A DNA stretch of 64,000 bases, taken from contig NZ_AVSV01000003.1 in assembly GCF_000498355.1 (NCBI RefSeq), positions 62,001 through 126,000 on the forward strand. The letters run 5' to 3'. Shown here piece by piece: positions 55,571 through 63,497 of this stretch. The DNA is from Clostridium sp. Ade.TY (GTDB lineage: Bacteria > Bacillota > Clostridia > Clostridiales > Clostridiaceae). Within the stretch, counting starts at the first letter, position 1; each line of letters opens with the position of its first letter. The notes under the pieces were generated by a model, which saw only the letters and a list, made by a program, of their open reading frames with translations, was not told the origin of the DNA and searched no databases. Made by a program: the position numbers and the translations under genes.

Positions 55571-55598
55571 TTGCAAATAAAAACCAGCATGATATAAT
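55571..55598 (+). promoter_or_regulatory. Promoter of the MurNAc-utilisation operon
   Basis: TTGCAA, 16 bases, TATAAT with the extended TGA before the -10 (TGATATAAT at 55590). Initiation is expected near 55605. Confidence 0.68.
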
Positions 55599-55634
55599 GA
55601 AATTGAAATAAAAATTCTAAATAATAGATAAATA

Positions 55635-55655
55635 TTTTGAAATTTTATTTCAAAA
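55635..55655 (+). promoter_or_regulatory. Candidate operator before murQ
   Basis: TTTTGAAA-TTTTA-TTTCAAAA is a perfect 8-bp inverted repeat with a 5-bp spacer, about 30-50 bases after the predicted start of transcription and touching the ribosome site GGGAGGG. A sugar-phosphate-sensing repressor (RpiR/MurR type) could bind here; no such gene is in the window. Confidence 0.5.
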
Positions 55656-55668
55656 GGGAGGGAGATTG

Positions 55669-56583
55669 ATGAAAAATATGCAGGTGAATTTAAATAAATT
55701 AGATACTGAAAAAAGAAATTGCAATAGTAAAAATATAGACAAGCTATCAACTAGAGAGATTGTAAAGTTAATAAATGAAGAAGATAAAAAAGTGGCACTT
55801 GCAGTTCAAGAAGTATTACAAGAAATAGCAAATGCTATTGATTTAATATATACTCAGGTTAAAAAAGGTGGAAGGTTAATTTATATAGGAGCTGGAACTT
55901 CTGGAAGACTTGGAGTGTTAGATGCATCAGAATGTCCACCAACATATGGAGTTAGCTTTGACTTAGTAAGAGGATTAATTGCTGGTGGAGAAAGTGCTAT
56001 GTTTAAAGCAAAAGAAGGTGCAGAAGATTCAAAGGAACTTTGCGTAGAAGATTTAAAAGCAATAGGATTTAATGAAAATGATGCTTTAGTAGGAATTGCA
56101 GCATCAGGAAGAACACCATATGTAATAGGTGGACTTGAATATGCAAGGGAAATTGGAGCAAAATCAGTTTCAATATGTTGCGTTAATAATGGAGAAGTTT
56201 CTAAGTATTCAGATATAGCAATAGAAGTTATACCTGGTGCAGAGGTTGTTACTGGATCAACTAGAATGAAAGCTGGAACTGCTCAAAAAATGATTTTAAA
56301 TATGCTTTCAACTGGGGTTATGATAAAATGTGGTAAGGTTTATGAAAATTTAATGATAGATTTAAAACCTACAAATAAGAAATTAGTTGAAAGAGCTAAA
56401 GTAATAATAATGGAATCTACAGGATGCGAAAGAGAAACTGCAGAGAAATTTTTTTATAAGTCATCTGAAAACGTTAAACTAGCGATTTTTATGATTCTTT
56501 CAGGTTTAGAAGTTGAAGATGCAATAAAAGTACTTGAAGAAAGTGAAGGTAGGATATCAGAAGCATTAGAAAAGATAAAATAG
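55669..56583 (+). CDS. murQ: N-acetylmuramic acid 6-phosphate etherase
   Basis: About 304 residues from ATG 55669 (GGGAGGG upstream; an in-frame TTG precedes). A SIS-fold lyase with the signature [21 protein letters not shown] region, [15 protein letters not shown] and [11 protein letters not shown]. It cleaves the lactyl ether of MurNAc-6-phosphate to give GlcNAc-6-phosphate and D-lactate. A C-terminal UBA-like helical bundle is present. First gene of the amino-sugar operon; PTS IIA follows after 12 bases. Confidence 0.95.
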   Translation: MKNMQVNLNKLDTEKRNCNSKNIDKLSTREIVKLINEEDKKVALAVQEVLQEIANAIDLIYTQVKKGGRLIYIGAGTSGRLGVLDASECPPTYGVSFDLVRGLIAGGESAMFKAKEGAEDSKELCVEDLKAIGFNENDALVGIAASGRTPYVIGGLEYAREIGAKSVSICCVNNGEVSKYSDIAIEVIPGAEVVTGSTRMKAGTAQKMILNMLSTGVMIKCGKVYENLMIDLKPTNKKLVERAKVIIMESTGCERETAEKFFYKSSENVKLAIFMILSGLEVEDAIKVLEESEGRISEALEKIK

Positions 56584-56595
56584 GAGGGGAAATTA

Positions 56596-56916
56596 ATGAG
56601 TAATTTAAATATGGAAGAAATAATTTTTGAAATAATAGCAAGTGCAGGAGAGGCAAAAGGTTTAGCTTATGAAGCTTTAGATAAAGCACAAAATGGAGAA
56701 TATGATAAGGCGGAAGAACTTTTAAAGGAAGCTGATAAAGCATTATTAAGTGTTCATTCAGTTCAAACAAGTTTAATTCAAGAAGAAGCAGCAGGAAGAA
56801 AGGTAGAAGTATCATTACTTATGGTTCATGCACAAGATCATCTAATGGCGGCTATTGAATCAAAGACATTAATAGAGGGTATGATAAAACTTCATAAAAA
56901 GGTTGATTTAAGATAA
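56596..56916 (+). CDS. PTS IIA component, Lac (lactose/cellobiose) family
   Basis: A 106-residue three-helix IIA protein. The phosphorylated histidine is His78 in MVHAQDHLM, the same position as in S. aureus LacF. It passes phosphate from HPr to IIB (58497). The components IIA, IIB and IIC are separate genes interleaved with anmK and a small membrane-protein gene. GGAGGGG precedes the ATG; anmK begins two bases after it. Confidence 0.93.
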   Translation: MSNLNMEEIIFEIIASAGEAKGLAYEALDKAQNGEYDKAEELLKEADKALLSVHSVQTSLIQEEAAGRKVEVSLLMVHAQDHLMAAIESKTLIEGMIKLHKKVDLR

Positions 56917-56918
56917 AA

Positions 56919-58106
56919 ATGTTAGCTGTAGGATTGATGTCTGGAACATCATTAGATGGAATAGATGCTGCGTTAGTTGAAATTAAAGGTTCAGGTATAA
57001 ATACAAAGGTTGATCTTTTGGAATTTGAAACTTTTAAAATACCAAGTGAAATAAAAAATGAAATAAAGAAGGCTTGTTTAGAAGATAAATCTTCAGTGGA
57101 TTTAATTTGTAGTTTAAATTTTAAACTTGGAAATTTATTTGCTGATGCTGTAATCGATATCTTAAATAGAGCTAATATTGATATAGAACAATTAGATTAT
57201 ATAGCATCACATGGACAAACTATATATCATATTCCTAAAGATAGAGAGGGGTTAGTTAAATCAACTCTACAAATAGGAGAAGCAAGTGTTATTGCATATA
57301 AAACTAATACACTTGTAATATCAAATTTTAGAGTTATGGATATGGCAGCAAATGGAGAAGGTGCTCCACTTGTACCATATACAGAATATATTTTATACAG
57401 CGAAAAAGAAAAAGGAATAGCACTTCAAAATATAGGTGGAATAGGAAATGTTACTGTTTTACCTGAAAGTAATTTAATTGATGATATATTTGCTTTTGAT
57501 ACAGGACCAGGAAATATGGCTATTGATGAAGCTTGTAATATATTATTTGGTATTCCTTATGATAAAGATGGAAAAATAGCATCAAGTGGAGTCGTCAATG
57601 ATGAAATGTTAAATGAACTCATGAAAATGAAGTATATTCATGAAAAGCCACCAAAGACAACTGGAAGAGAAGATTTTGGACAGAGATTTGTTGAAAAAGT
57701 AATAGATAAATACAGTGAATTAAAAAGTGAAGATATAATAGCTACATTAACTATGTTTACTGCAAAATCAATATCTTATAATTATAAAAAGTTTATTATT
57801 CCAAATAATAAATTAGAAAAAGTTATTATCGCAGGTGGTGGAGCACACAATAAAACTTTAATTAAATTTATAAAAGAAGAATTAGAGGGTATAGAGGTAT
57901 TAATACAAGAAGATTTAGGATTTTCATCAGATGCTAAAGAAGCTATAGCATTTGCTGTATTAGGAAATGAAACATTAAATAATAATTTCTCAAATGTTCC
58001 ATCAGCAACAGGAGCTAATGAGAAGGTAATACTAGGACAAATAACAATGAGTCCAAGAATATTTAATAAAGGAGATGGTAAATATGGCTTTAAGATGTGT
58101 AAATAG
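56919..58106 (+). CDS. anmK: Anhydro-N-acetylmuramic acid kinase
   Basis: A 395-residue ASKHA kinase: VGLMSGTSLDGIDAALVEI at the N-terminus, NIGGIGNVTVLP, FDTGPGNMAIDE and IAGGGAHNKTL. It opens and phosphorylates 1,6-anhydro-MurNAc to MurNAc-6-phosphate, the MurQ substrate. This implies recovery of lytic-transglycosylase products, an activity best known from Gram-negative recycling. The last 23 bases overlap the next gene. Confidence 0.95.
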   Translation: MLAVGLMSGTSLDGIDAALVEIKGSGINTKVDLLEFETFKIPSEIKNEIKKACLEDKSSVDLICSLNFKLGNLFADAVIDILNRANIDIEQLDYIASHGQTIYHIPKDREGLVKSTLQIGEASVIAYKTNTLVISNFRVMDMAANGEGAPLVPYTEYILYSEKEKGIALQNIGGIGNVTVLPESNLIDDIFAFDTGPGNMAIDEACNILFGIPYDKDGKIASSGVVNDEMLNELMKMKYIHEKPPKTTGREDFGQRFVEKVIDKYSELKSEDIIATLTMFTAKSISYNYKKFIIPNNKLEKVIIAGGGAHNKTLIKFIKEELEGIEVLIQEDLGFSSDAKEAIAFAVLGNETLNNNFSNVPSATGANEKVILGQITMSPRIFNKGDGKYGFKMCK

Positions 58107-58437
58107 TAAAAAGTATACTAAGGCAAAAGTTTTTGCAAGTGGTAAAACAGATTATGGAATACCAACTTTTAGCTTTAAAAGTAGTCTAGTAATAATGCTA
58201 GGTGCAGTAATTTCAACATTTATTGTTCCATATATACTAAGCTTTATTGGAATAGATTTTAAGCTAGGAGTTATTATTGGAAATGCTACAATTACAAGTT
58301 ATGCATTAGCTTATTCAAGATATTTTATAGAAACTAATAAGAAATATTGCAAAGGGTTTTGGATTACATATGGAGGATTTGCATTAGCATTTTGTATAAT
58401 TGCATTCTTCTGGATGTATTTAAATGCTTACATTTAA
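58084..58437 (+). CDS. Uncharacterised small membrane protein in the MurNAc operon
   Basis: About 117 residues from ATG 58084, with GGAG nine bases upstream; the in-frame ATG at 58075 would touch that site. A short polar N-terminus (1-27) is followed by three hydrophobic segments (about 29-51, 57-75, 91-113). It begins inside anmK, in another frame, and lies directly before the PTS IIB gene, so it is co-expressed with the transporter. I do not recognise a family; a transporter accessory role is only inferred. Confidence 0.78.
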   Translation: MALRCVNSKKYTKAKVFASGKTDYGIPTFSFKSSLVIMLGAVISTFIVPYILSFIGIDFKLGVIIGNATITSYALAYSRYFIETNKKYCKGFWITYGGFALAFCIIAFFWMYLNAYI

Positions 58438-58496
58438 GTTTATTAAATAAAATTATTAAAATATTAAATTATTAAAAGGTTTTAGGAGGATTTATT

Positions 58497-58805
58497 ATGA
58501 AAGTATTATTTGTTTGTTCTCAAGGAATGTCAAGTGCAATAGCGGTAAATGCACTTAAAAAAACAGCAGAAAAATCAGGATTAGAAATGGAAGTTTTAGC
58601 TGTTAGCACTCAAGAATTTGAAGAAGAAGTTAAAAATGGATATGATATTGCAATGGTTGCACCGCAAGTTAGACATAGATTTGATTACTTAAAGGAATAT
58701 GCAGATAGTGCAAATGTTCCATGTGTATTAATTAAACCACAAGCTTATAGCCCACTTGGAGGACCTAAACTTTTAGAACAGGTTAAGGAAACTCTTAAAT
58801 TATAA
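58497..58805 (+). CDS. PTS IIB component, Lac (lactose/cellobiose) family
   Basis: A 102-residue IIB protein with the phospho-cysteine Cys8 in LFVCSQGMSSA and AMVAPQVRHRFDYL. It carries phosphate from IIA His78 to the incoming sugar through IIC, the next gene (29 bases). TAGGAGG precedes the ATG. Confidence 0.94.
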   Translation: MKVLFVCSQGMSSAIAVNALKKTAEKSGLEMEVLAVSTQEFEEEVKNGYDIAMVAPQVRHRFDYLKEYADSANVPCVLIKPQAYSPLGGPKLLEQVKETLKL

Positions 58806-58834
58806 CTTTTATTTAAGAAAGGGGAGGGAATTAT

Positions 58835-60112
58835 ATGTTAGAAAAAATTACTGATTTTTTAGAAAATAAGCTGTCAATGCCAATGGCAAGACTAGCTGAA
58901 CAAAGGCATTTACGTGCTATTCGTGATGGTATTATAGCAACTCTACCACTTATTATTGTAGGATCATTTTTCTTAATAATTGCATTTCCACCATTACCAG
59001 AGTCATGGGGAGTAACACAATTTTTAAAAGAAAACGCAAGTACAATTTTATTACCTTATCGTATGACAATGTACATTATGACCATGTATGCTACATGGGG
59101 GATTGGATATAGTCTTGCAAAATCATACAAGCTTGATGGAGTTACAGGCGGAATATTAGCTGCAATAGCATTTATGATGACAATTGTTCCTCAAGTTATT
59201 GAAGGTATGGGATTCATGATGCCTATGGGTAACATGGGTGGAGGCGGAATGTTCGTTGGAATAATCGTTTCTATATTTGCAGTAGAGGTTTTAAGGTTTA
59301 CGACAACAAAGAATTTTAGAATAAAGATGCCAGAACAAGTACCGCCATCAGTTGCAAGATCATTTGAAGCACTTACACCTACTGCAATAGTTATACTATT
59401 TATGGGTACTGTAACATATTTCTTAAAATTTGATTGGCATGGATTTATAGCAAAGGTTGTTGACCCATTAGTATCAGCATCAGATACATTGCCAAGTGTT
59501 TTATTATTAGTATTCTTAATTACATTATTCTGGTCATTTGGTATTCATGGAGTATCAATTATAGGATCACTTGCTAGACCATTATGGTTACAAATATTAG
59601 ATCAAAATACTTCAGCAGTAGCAGCAGGACAAGTAGCAACTGGAATAGCAGCTGAGCCATTTTACCAATGGTTTATATGGGTTGGAGGTTCTGGTGCAAC
59701 AATAGGACTTGTAATACTTATGGCAACAATATGTAAGTCAAAGTATGGTAAGAGCCTTGGAAGAACAGCTTTAGTTCCAGGAATATTTAATATAAACGAA
59801 CCAGTAATATTTGGAGCACCAATAGTATTAAATCCAATACTTATAATACCATTTGTAATAACTCCAATGGTTTCAGCAATAGTTGCATGGCTTGCTATGA
59901 GTTTTGACTTAGTAAATAAAGTTACAGTTACAGCACCATGGACACTTCCAGGACCAATAGGAGCATTTCTTGCAACTGGAGGAGATTGGAGAGCTTCTGT
60001 ATTAAATATAGTTTGTATAATAATTTCTTTAGTAATTTATTATCCATTTGTAAAAATGTATGATAAAAAATTATTAGCAGAAGAAGATACTGGAGAAGGA
60101 AATATAATATAA
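58835..60112 (+). CDS. PTS IIC permease, Lac (lactose/cellobiose) family
   Basis: A 425-residue permease with about ten membrane helices. Family motifs: RHLRAIRDGIIATLPLIIVGS (about 24-44), FWSFGIHGVSIIG, NINEPVIFGAPIVLNP. BLAST-type annotation would say cellobiose or chitobiose, but the operon context (murQ, anmK, mupG) points to MurNAc-GlcNAc or another muropeptide-derived sugar. GGGGAGGG precedes the ATG. A stem-loop follows. Confidence 0.92.
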   Translation: MLEKITDFLENKLSMPMARLAEQRHLRAIRDGIIATLPLIIVGSFFLIIAFPPLPESWGVTQFLKENASTILLPYRMTMYIMTMYATWGIGYSLAKSYKLDGVTGGILAAIAFMMTIVPQVIEGMGFMMPMGNMGGGGMFVGIIVSIFAVEVLRFTTTKNFRIKMPEQVPPSVARSFEALTPTAIVILFMGTVTYFLKFDWHGFIAKVVDPLVSASDTLPSVLLLVFLITLFWSFGIHGVSIIGSLARPLWLQILDQNTSAVAAGQVATGIAAEPFYQWFIWVGGSGATIGLVILMATICKSKYGKSLGRTALVPGIFNINEPVIFGAPIVLNPILIIPFVITPMVSAIVAWLAMSFDLVNKVTVTAPWTLPGPIGAFLATGGDWRASVLNIVCIIISLVIYYPFVKMYDKKLLAEEDTGEGNII

Positions 60113-60151
60113 GAATAATAATGTATTATTAAAAACAATAATGACTATGTA

Positions 60152-60190
60152 AATGCTCAATGAAGAAATATGAACTCTTCATTGAGCATT
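60152..60190 (+). terminator. Stem-loop after the IIC gene, possible weak terminator
   Basis: A 15-bp perfect stem (AATGCTCAATGAAGA and complement) with a 9-nt loop. There is no T-run after it, so it may act as an mRNA 3' stabiliser or partial terminator that lowers mupG expression. Confidence 0.55.
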
Positions 60191-60316
60191 ATAAATAAAT
60201 AAATGAATTTTATAAGATTAATTAATGTGTAGTATATGATTAATATTTAATTAAATTAAATTATTTGCTTTATAGAAGCTAAGAAATAAAAAAAGTAGAT
60301 TTGAGGAGATGTTAGT

Positions 60317-61417
60317 ATGGGAAGACTTGGAATATCAATATATGAAGAAAAAAGCACAGAAAAGGAAATATATGAATACATAGATAAAGCAAAAGAATGT
60401 GGGTTTAGTAGAATTTTTTCATGCCTTTTATCAGTTAAAGATAGTAAAGAAAATATAATCAAAAAATTTAAAGATATAAATACTTATGCTAAAAGTAAAG
60501 GATTTGAAGTTATAGTTGATGTAAGTCCTAGAGTATTTGATGAACTTGGTATAAGTTATAAAGATTTAAGTTTCTTTAAAGATATTGAAGCTGATGGATT
60601 AAGACTTGATATGGGATTTACAGGTCTTGAAGAATCTTTAATGACCTTCAATAAAGAAGGTTTAAAAATTGAAATAAACATGAGCAATAATACAAGCTAT
60701 ATAGATACAATAATGGATTATATGCCAAATAAAGATAATTTAATAGCTTGCCATAATTTCTATCCTCATAGATATAGTGGATTAAACTTTGACCATTTCT
60801 TAAAATGTACAGATAGATTTAAAAAATATGGATTAAAAACAGCAGCATTTATAACTAGTCAAAATGAAGGTAGTTTTGGTCCATGGCCTGTAACTGATGG
60901 GTTACCAACTTTAGAAGTTCATAGAAATATACCAATAGAAGTACAAGCAAAACATTTAATTGCTATGGGAAATATAGATGATATTATAATTTCAAATTGT
61001 TATCCAACAGATAATGAACTTTTGAAGCTTAAAAATATGAGAAAAGATATGGTAACATTTGAGGTTAAGTTAGAAGAGAATTTACCAGAAATAGAAAAGA
61101 AAATTTTACTTGAAGAACTACACTTTAATAGAGGGGATTTTTCAGATAATTTAATAAGATCAACAGCAAGTAGAGTAAAATATAAAGGTCATGATTTTAA
61201 GATATTTAATCCAAAAGAAGACATTAAAAGAGGAGATATAATAATCGAAAGTAGTGAATATGGTCATTATGCTGGAGAGTTACAAATAGCTAGAAGTGAT
61301 ATGAAAAATAGTGGAAAATCTAATGTAGTTGGAAGAATAAGAGATGAGGAAATATTCTTATTAGATTACATTAAGCCATGGCAAAAATTTACTTTTACTC
61401 CTATGGAAAATTCATAA
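60317..61417 (+). CDS. mupG: 6-phospho-N-acetylmuramidase (DUF871)
   Basis: A 366-residue DUF871 protein: an N-terminal TIM-barrel (starting MGRLGISIYEEKSTEKEI; CHNFYPHRYSGLNF; TDGLPTLEVHR) and a C-terminal ~110-residue cyclophilin-like domain. S. aureus MupG of this family splits MurNAc-6P-GlcNAc into MurNAc-6-phosphate and GlcNAc in the cytosol. Here the PTS would supply the substrate and MurQ would use one product. GAGGAG precedes the ATG. Confidence 0.9.
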   Translation: MGRLGISIYEEKSTEKEIYEYIDKAKECGFSRIFSCLLSVKDSKENIIKKFKDINTYAKSKGFEVIVDVSPRVFDELGISYKDLSFFKDIEADGLRLDMGFTGLEESLMTFNKEGLKIEINMSNNTSYIDTIMDYMPNKDNLIACHNFYPHRYSGLNFDHFLKCTDRFKKYGLKTAAFITSQNEGSFGPWPVTDGLPTLEVHRNIPIEVQAKHLIAMGNIDDIIISNCYPTDNELLKLKNMRKDMVTFEVKLEENLPEIEKKILLEELHFNRGDFSDNLIRSTASRVKYKGHDFKIFNPKEDIKRGDIIIESSEYGHYAGELQIARSDMKNSGKSNVVGRIRDEEIFLLDYIKPWQKFTFTPMENS

Positions 61418-61430
61418 AAGACATCAATTA

Positions 61431-61496
61431 TTAGGCTATGTTTTAAGAAGTATGCAGTTATATATTAAAATCAACATTATTTTAAAACATAGCTAA
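61431..61496. repeat. Long imperfect inverted repeat between mupG and the DUF187 gene
   Basis: TTAGGCTATGTTTTAA (61431-61446) pairs over 15 bp, one G bulged, with TTAAAACATAGCTAA (61482-61496) around a 35-nt loop. It is not followed by a T-run. It may be a terminator, a regulatory stem or the relic of a small element. The rest of the 214-bp gap is AT-rich. Confidence 0.55.
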
Positions 61497-61631
61497 TTAT
61501 TTAAATATAAAAATTATATAAAACTAATATTACATTAAATATAGCAGAATTAATTAAAGATATAACATTCCAAGCATTTAAAAATTAAGCTGATTTAATA
61601 TTAAAAAATATAATTTTAAGGGGGAATATTA

Positions 61632-63452
61632 ATGATAAAAAGGAAATTTATTTTATTATCAACGGTATTAGCAGCATTAATGGGTGGACAGACTATATTA
61701 GCATCTGCAAGTAATATTAAGGAAGATCCACTTTTTAAGTATGGAACTAATGAACCTATACTTTTACATGGTGAGCAAATCACAGTTCCAACTAAATTTC
61801 AAAATAAAAAAGAGGATTTTAGAGCGACATGGTTATCTACTGTAAGTAATATAGATTTTCCTAAAGTAGCTAATGAGTCAGAGTTTAGAGCTGAATTTAC
61901 AAAGGTAGTAAAAAAGGCAAAAGAATTAGGGTTAAATGCTTTAATATTTCAAGTTAGACCTATGTTAGATGCTTGGTATCAATCATCAATAAATCCATCA
62001 TCAGAATTTATTGATGGAAAACAAGGGGGAAAATTAAGTTTTGATCCATTAAAAATTGCTATACAATTGGCACATGAGGAAGGATTGGAACTTCATGCTT
62101 GGTTTAATCCTTATAGAGTAACAAATAAAGCTACTGATTATAGAAAAAAAGAAGATAAATTAAAAGAATTAGATGATATGAATTTTGCCAAGAAAAATCC
62201 TGATTTAGTATATGAATTTGCAAATAAATTATATTTAGATCCAGGTAGACCAGAAGTTTTAGATCATATAGTTAATACAATAGAAGAAGTTCTAAATAAT
62301 TATGATGTAGATGCAATACATTTTGATGATTATTTTTATCCATACAAAACAACATTTAAAAAAGTATTGGGATATGATGAAAATGGGAAACCAATAGTAG
62401 ATACAAACAATACTACAATGGCAATGAGAGATAGTGATGTTGATTCTGATACATTTGAAAATTATAATAGAGGTTTTGATAATATTCATAAATGGAGGGA
62501 AGATAATATAAATTTACTTATAAAAGAAGTAAAGGAGACTGTTTCTGATTATAATAATAAAACTAAAAATAGTGTTCAATTTGGTGTAAGCCCATTTGGT
62601 ATTTGGGGACATGCTGAAGAAATTGAAGGCGGTTCACATACACCTACTACATCTACAGCAAGTATAAATGATTATGTAAATACAAGAAAATGGGTAAAAG
62701 AAGAAATGCTAGATTATTTAATACCACAAATATACTGGCAATTTAATCAACCAGCAGCACCATATGGGGAGTTAGTTGATTGGTGGAATGAACAGTTTGA
62801 AGGAGTTGAAAAGACTCAATTATATGTTGGACATCCAAATTATAAAATAATAGAAAACTCAGCAAAGGATTTTGATAATCCTGATGAAATACCGGCACAA
62901 TTAAGATTTAATCAGAAATATGACAATGTAAAAGGAAGTGTATTTTTCTCATACAATAAGTTAAATGTAAAAAGTAATACAAAGATGTTAAGTCAATATA
63001 GCCTTATAGATCCAAGATTTAATTTGGATAATAAAACTAAAAATGTAGATTTAGTAAATAGAGAAGATGTTAATAAAAAAACTACAGAAACAATAAAAGA
63101 ATATTATAATATTTCAGCTAAAACTCCAGCAAAACCTTGGCTAGATCATGCAAAAACTTCAGCTGTAAATGGATTAAATGGTAAGAATAAAAATGGAGAA
63201 ATTAATTTAAGATGGAATGATAAAAATAGTGATACTAGATTTTATCAAGTATATAGAGTAGAAGGTAAAGTAAAGACTATAGATCAAAATAATTTTGATA
63301 ATGTTATAGCACGTTTTGGTAATGAAAATGGAACAGAGTTTAAAGATAATACAATTGATAGTAAGAAAACTTACACTTATGGAGTGACTATTATAGATAA
63401 GGCTGGGAATGAGTCTAATATTAATACATTTACTGTAAATGGTAAAAAATAA
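61632..63452 (+). CDS. Secreted glycoside-hydrolase-like protein, DUF187/GHL10 family
   Basis: A 606-residue protein with a signal peptide (hydrophobic core about 7-24, likely cleavage after ASA). The TIM-barrel domain runs from FRATWLSTVSNIDFP (about 63) to about 440, with LNALIFQVRPMLDAWYQS, LHAWFNPYRV, IHFDDYFYPY (likely acid residues) and VQFGVSPFGIWG. A fibronectin-III-like module is at about 515-605. It is related to B. subtilis YngK, also uncharacterised. Beside a MurNAc cluster, cell-wall glycan cleavage outside the cell is plausible. Confidence 0.85.
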   Translation: MIKRKFILLSTVLAALMGGQTILASASNIKEDPLFKYGTNEPILLHGEQITVPTKFQNKKEDFRATWLSTVSNIDFPKVANESEFRAEFTKVVKKAKELGLNALIFQVRPMLDAWYQSSINPSSEFIDGKQGGKLSFDPLKIAIQLAHEEGLELHAWFNPYRVTNKATDYRKKEDKLKELDDMNFAKKNPDLVYEFANKLYLDPGRPEVLDHIVNTIEEVLNNYDVDAIHFDDYFYPYKTTFKKVLGYDENGKPIVDTNNTTMAMRDSDVDSDTFENYNRGFDNIHKWREDNINLLIKEVKETVSDYNNKTKNSVQFGVSPFGIWGHAEEIEGGSHTPTTSTASINDYVNTRKWVKEEMLDYLIPQIYWQFNQPAAPYGELVDWWNEQFEGVEKTQLYVGHPNYKIIENSAKDFDNPDEIPAQLRFNQKYDNVKGSVFFSYNKLNVKSNTKMLSQYSLIDPRFNLDNKTKNVDLVNREDVNKKTTETIKEYYNISAKTPAKPWLDHAKTSAVNGLNGKNKNGEINLRWNDKNSDTRFYQVYRVEGKVKTIDQNNFDNVIARFGNENGTEFKDNTIDSKKTYTYGVTIIDKAGNESNINTFTVNGKK

Positions 63453-63497
63453 TTTTTTAAAACATATAAAATGGATTGGTTAAAAAGGAGCAAAAAT

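Larger units (their letters stand above)
55426..55668 (+). other. murQ upstream regulatory region
   Basis: Gene-free region between the activase terminator and murQ. It holds an extended -10 promoter (55571-55598), an inverted repeat just before the ribosome site (55635-55655) and a second copy of its core: GAAATTTTATTT occurs at 55549 and 55639, 90 bp apart. A second possible -35 (TTGACA) is at 55514. Confidence 0.55.

Noticed and set aside
56489-56815. Leu-rich open frame of 108 codons on the - strand across murQ and PTS IIA
   Set aside because: The Leu-rich composition follows from the opposite strand's Glu/Lys/Ala codons; it spans two real genes.
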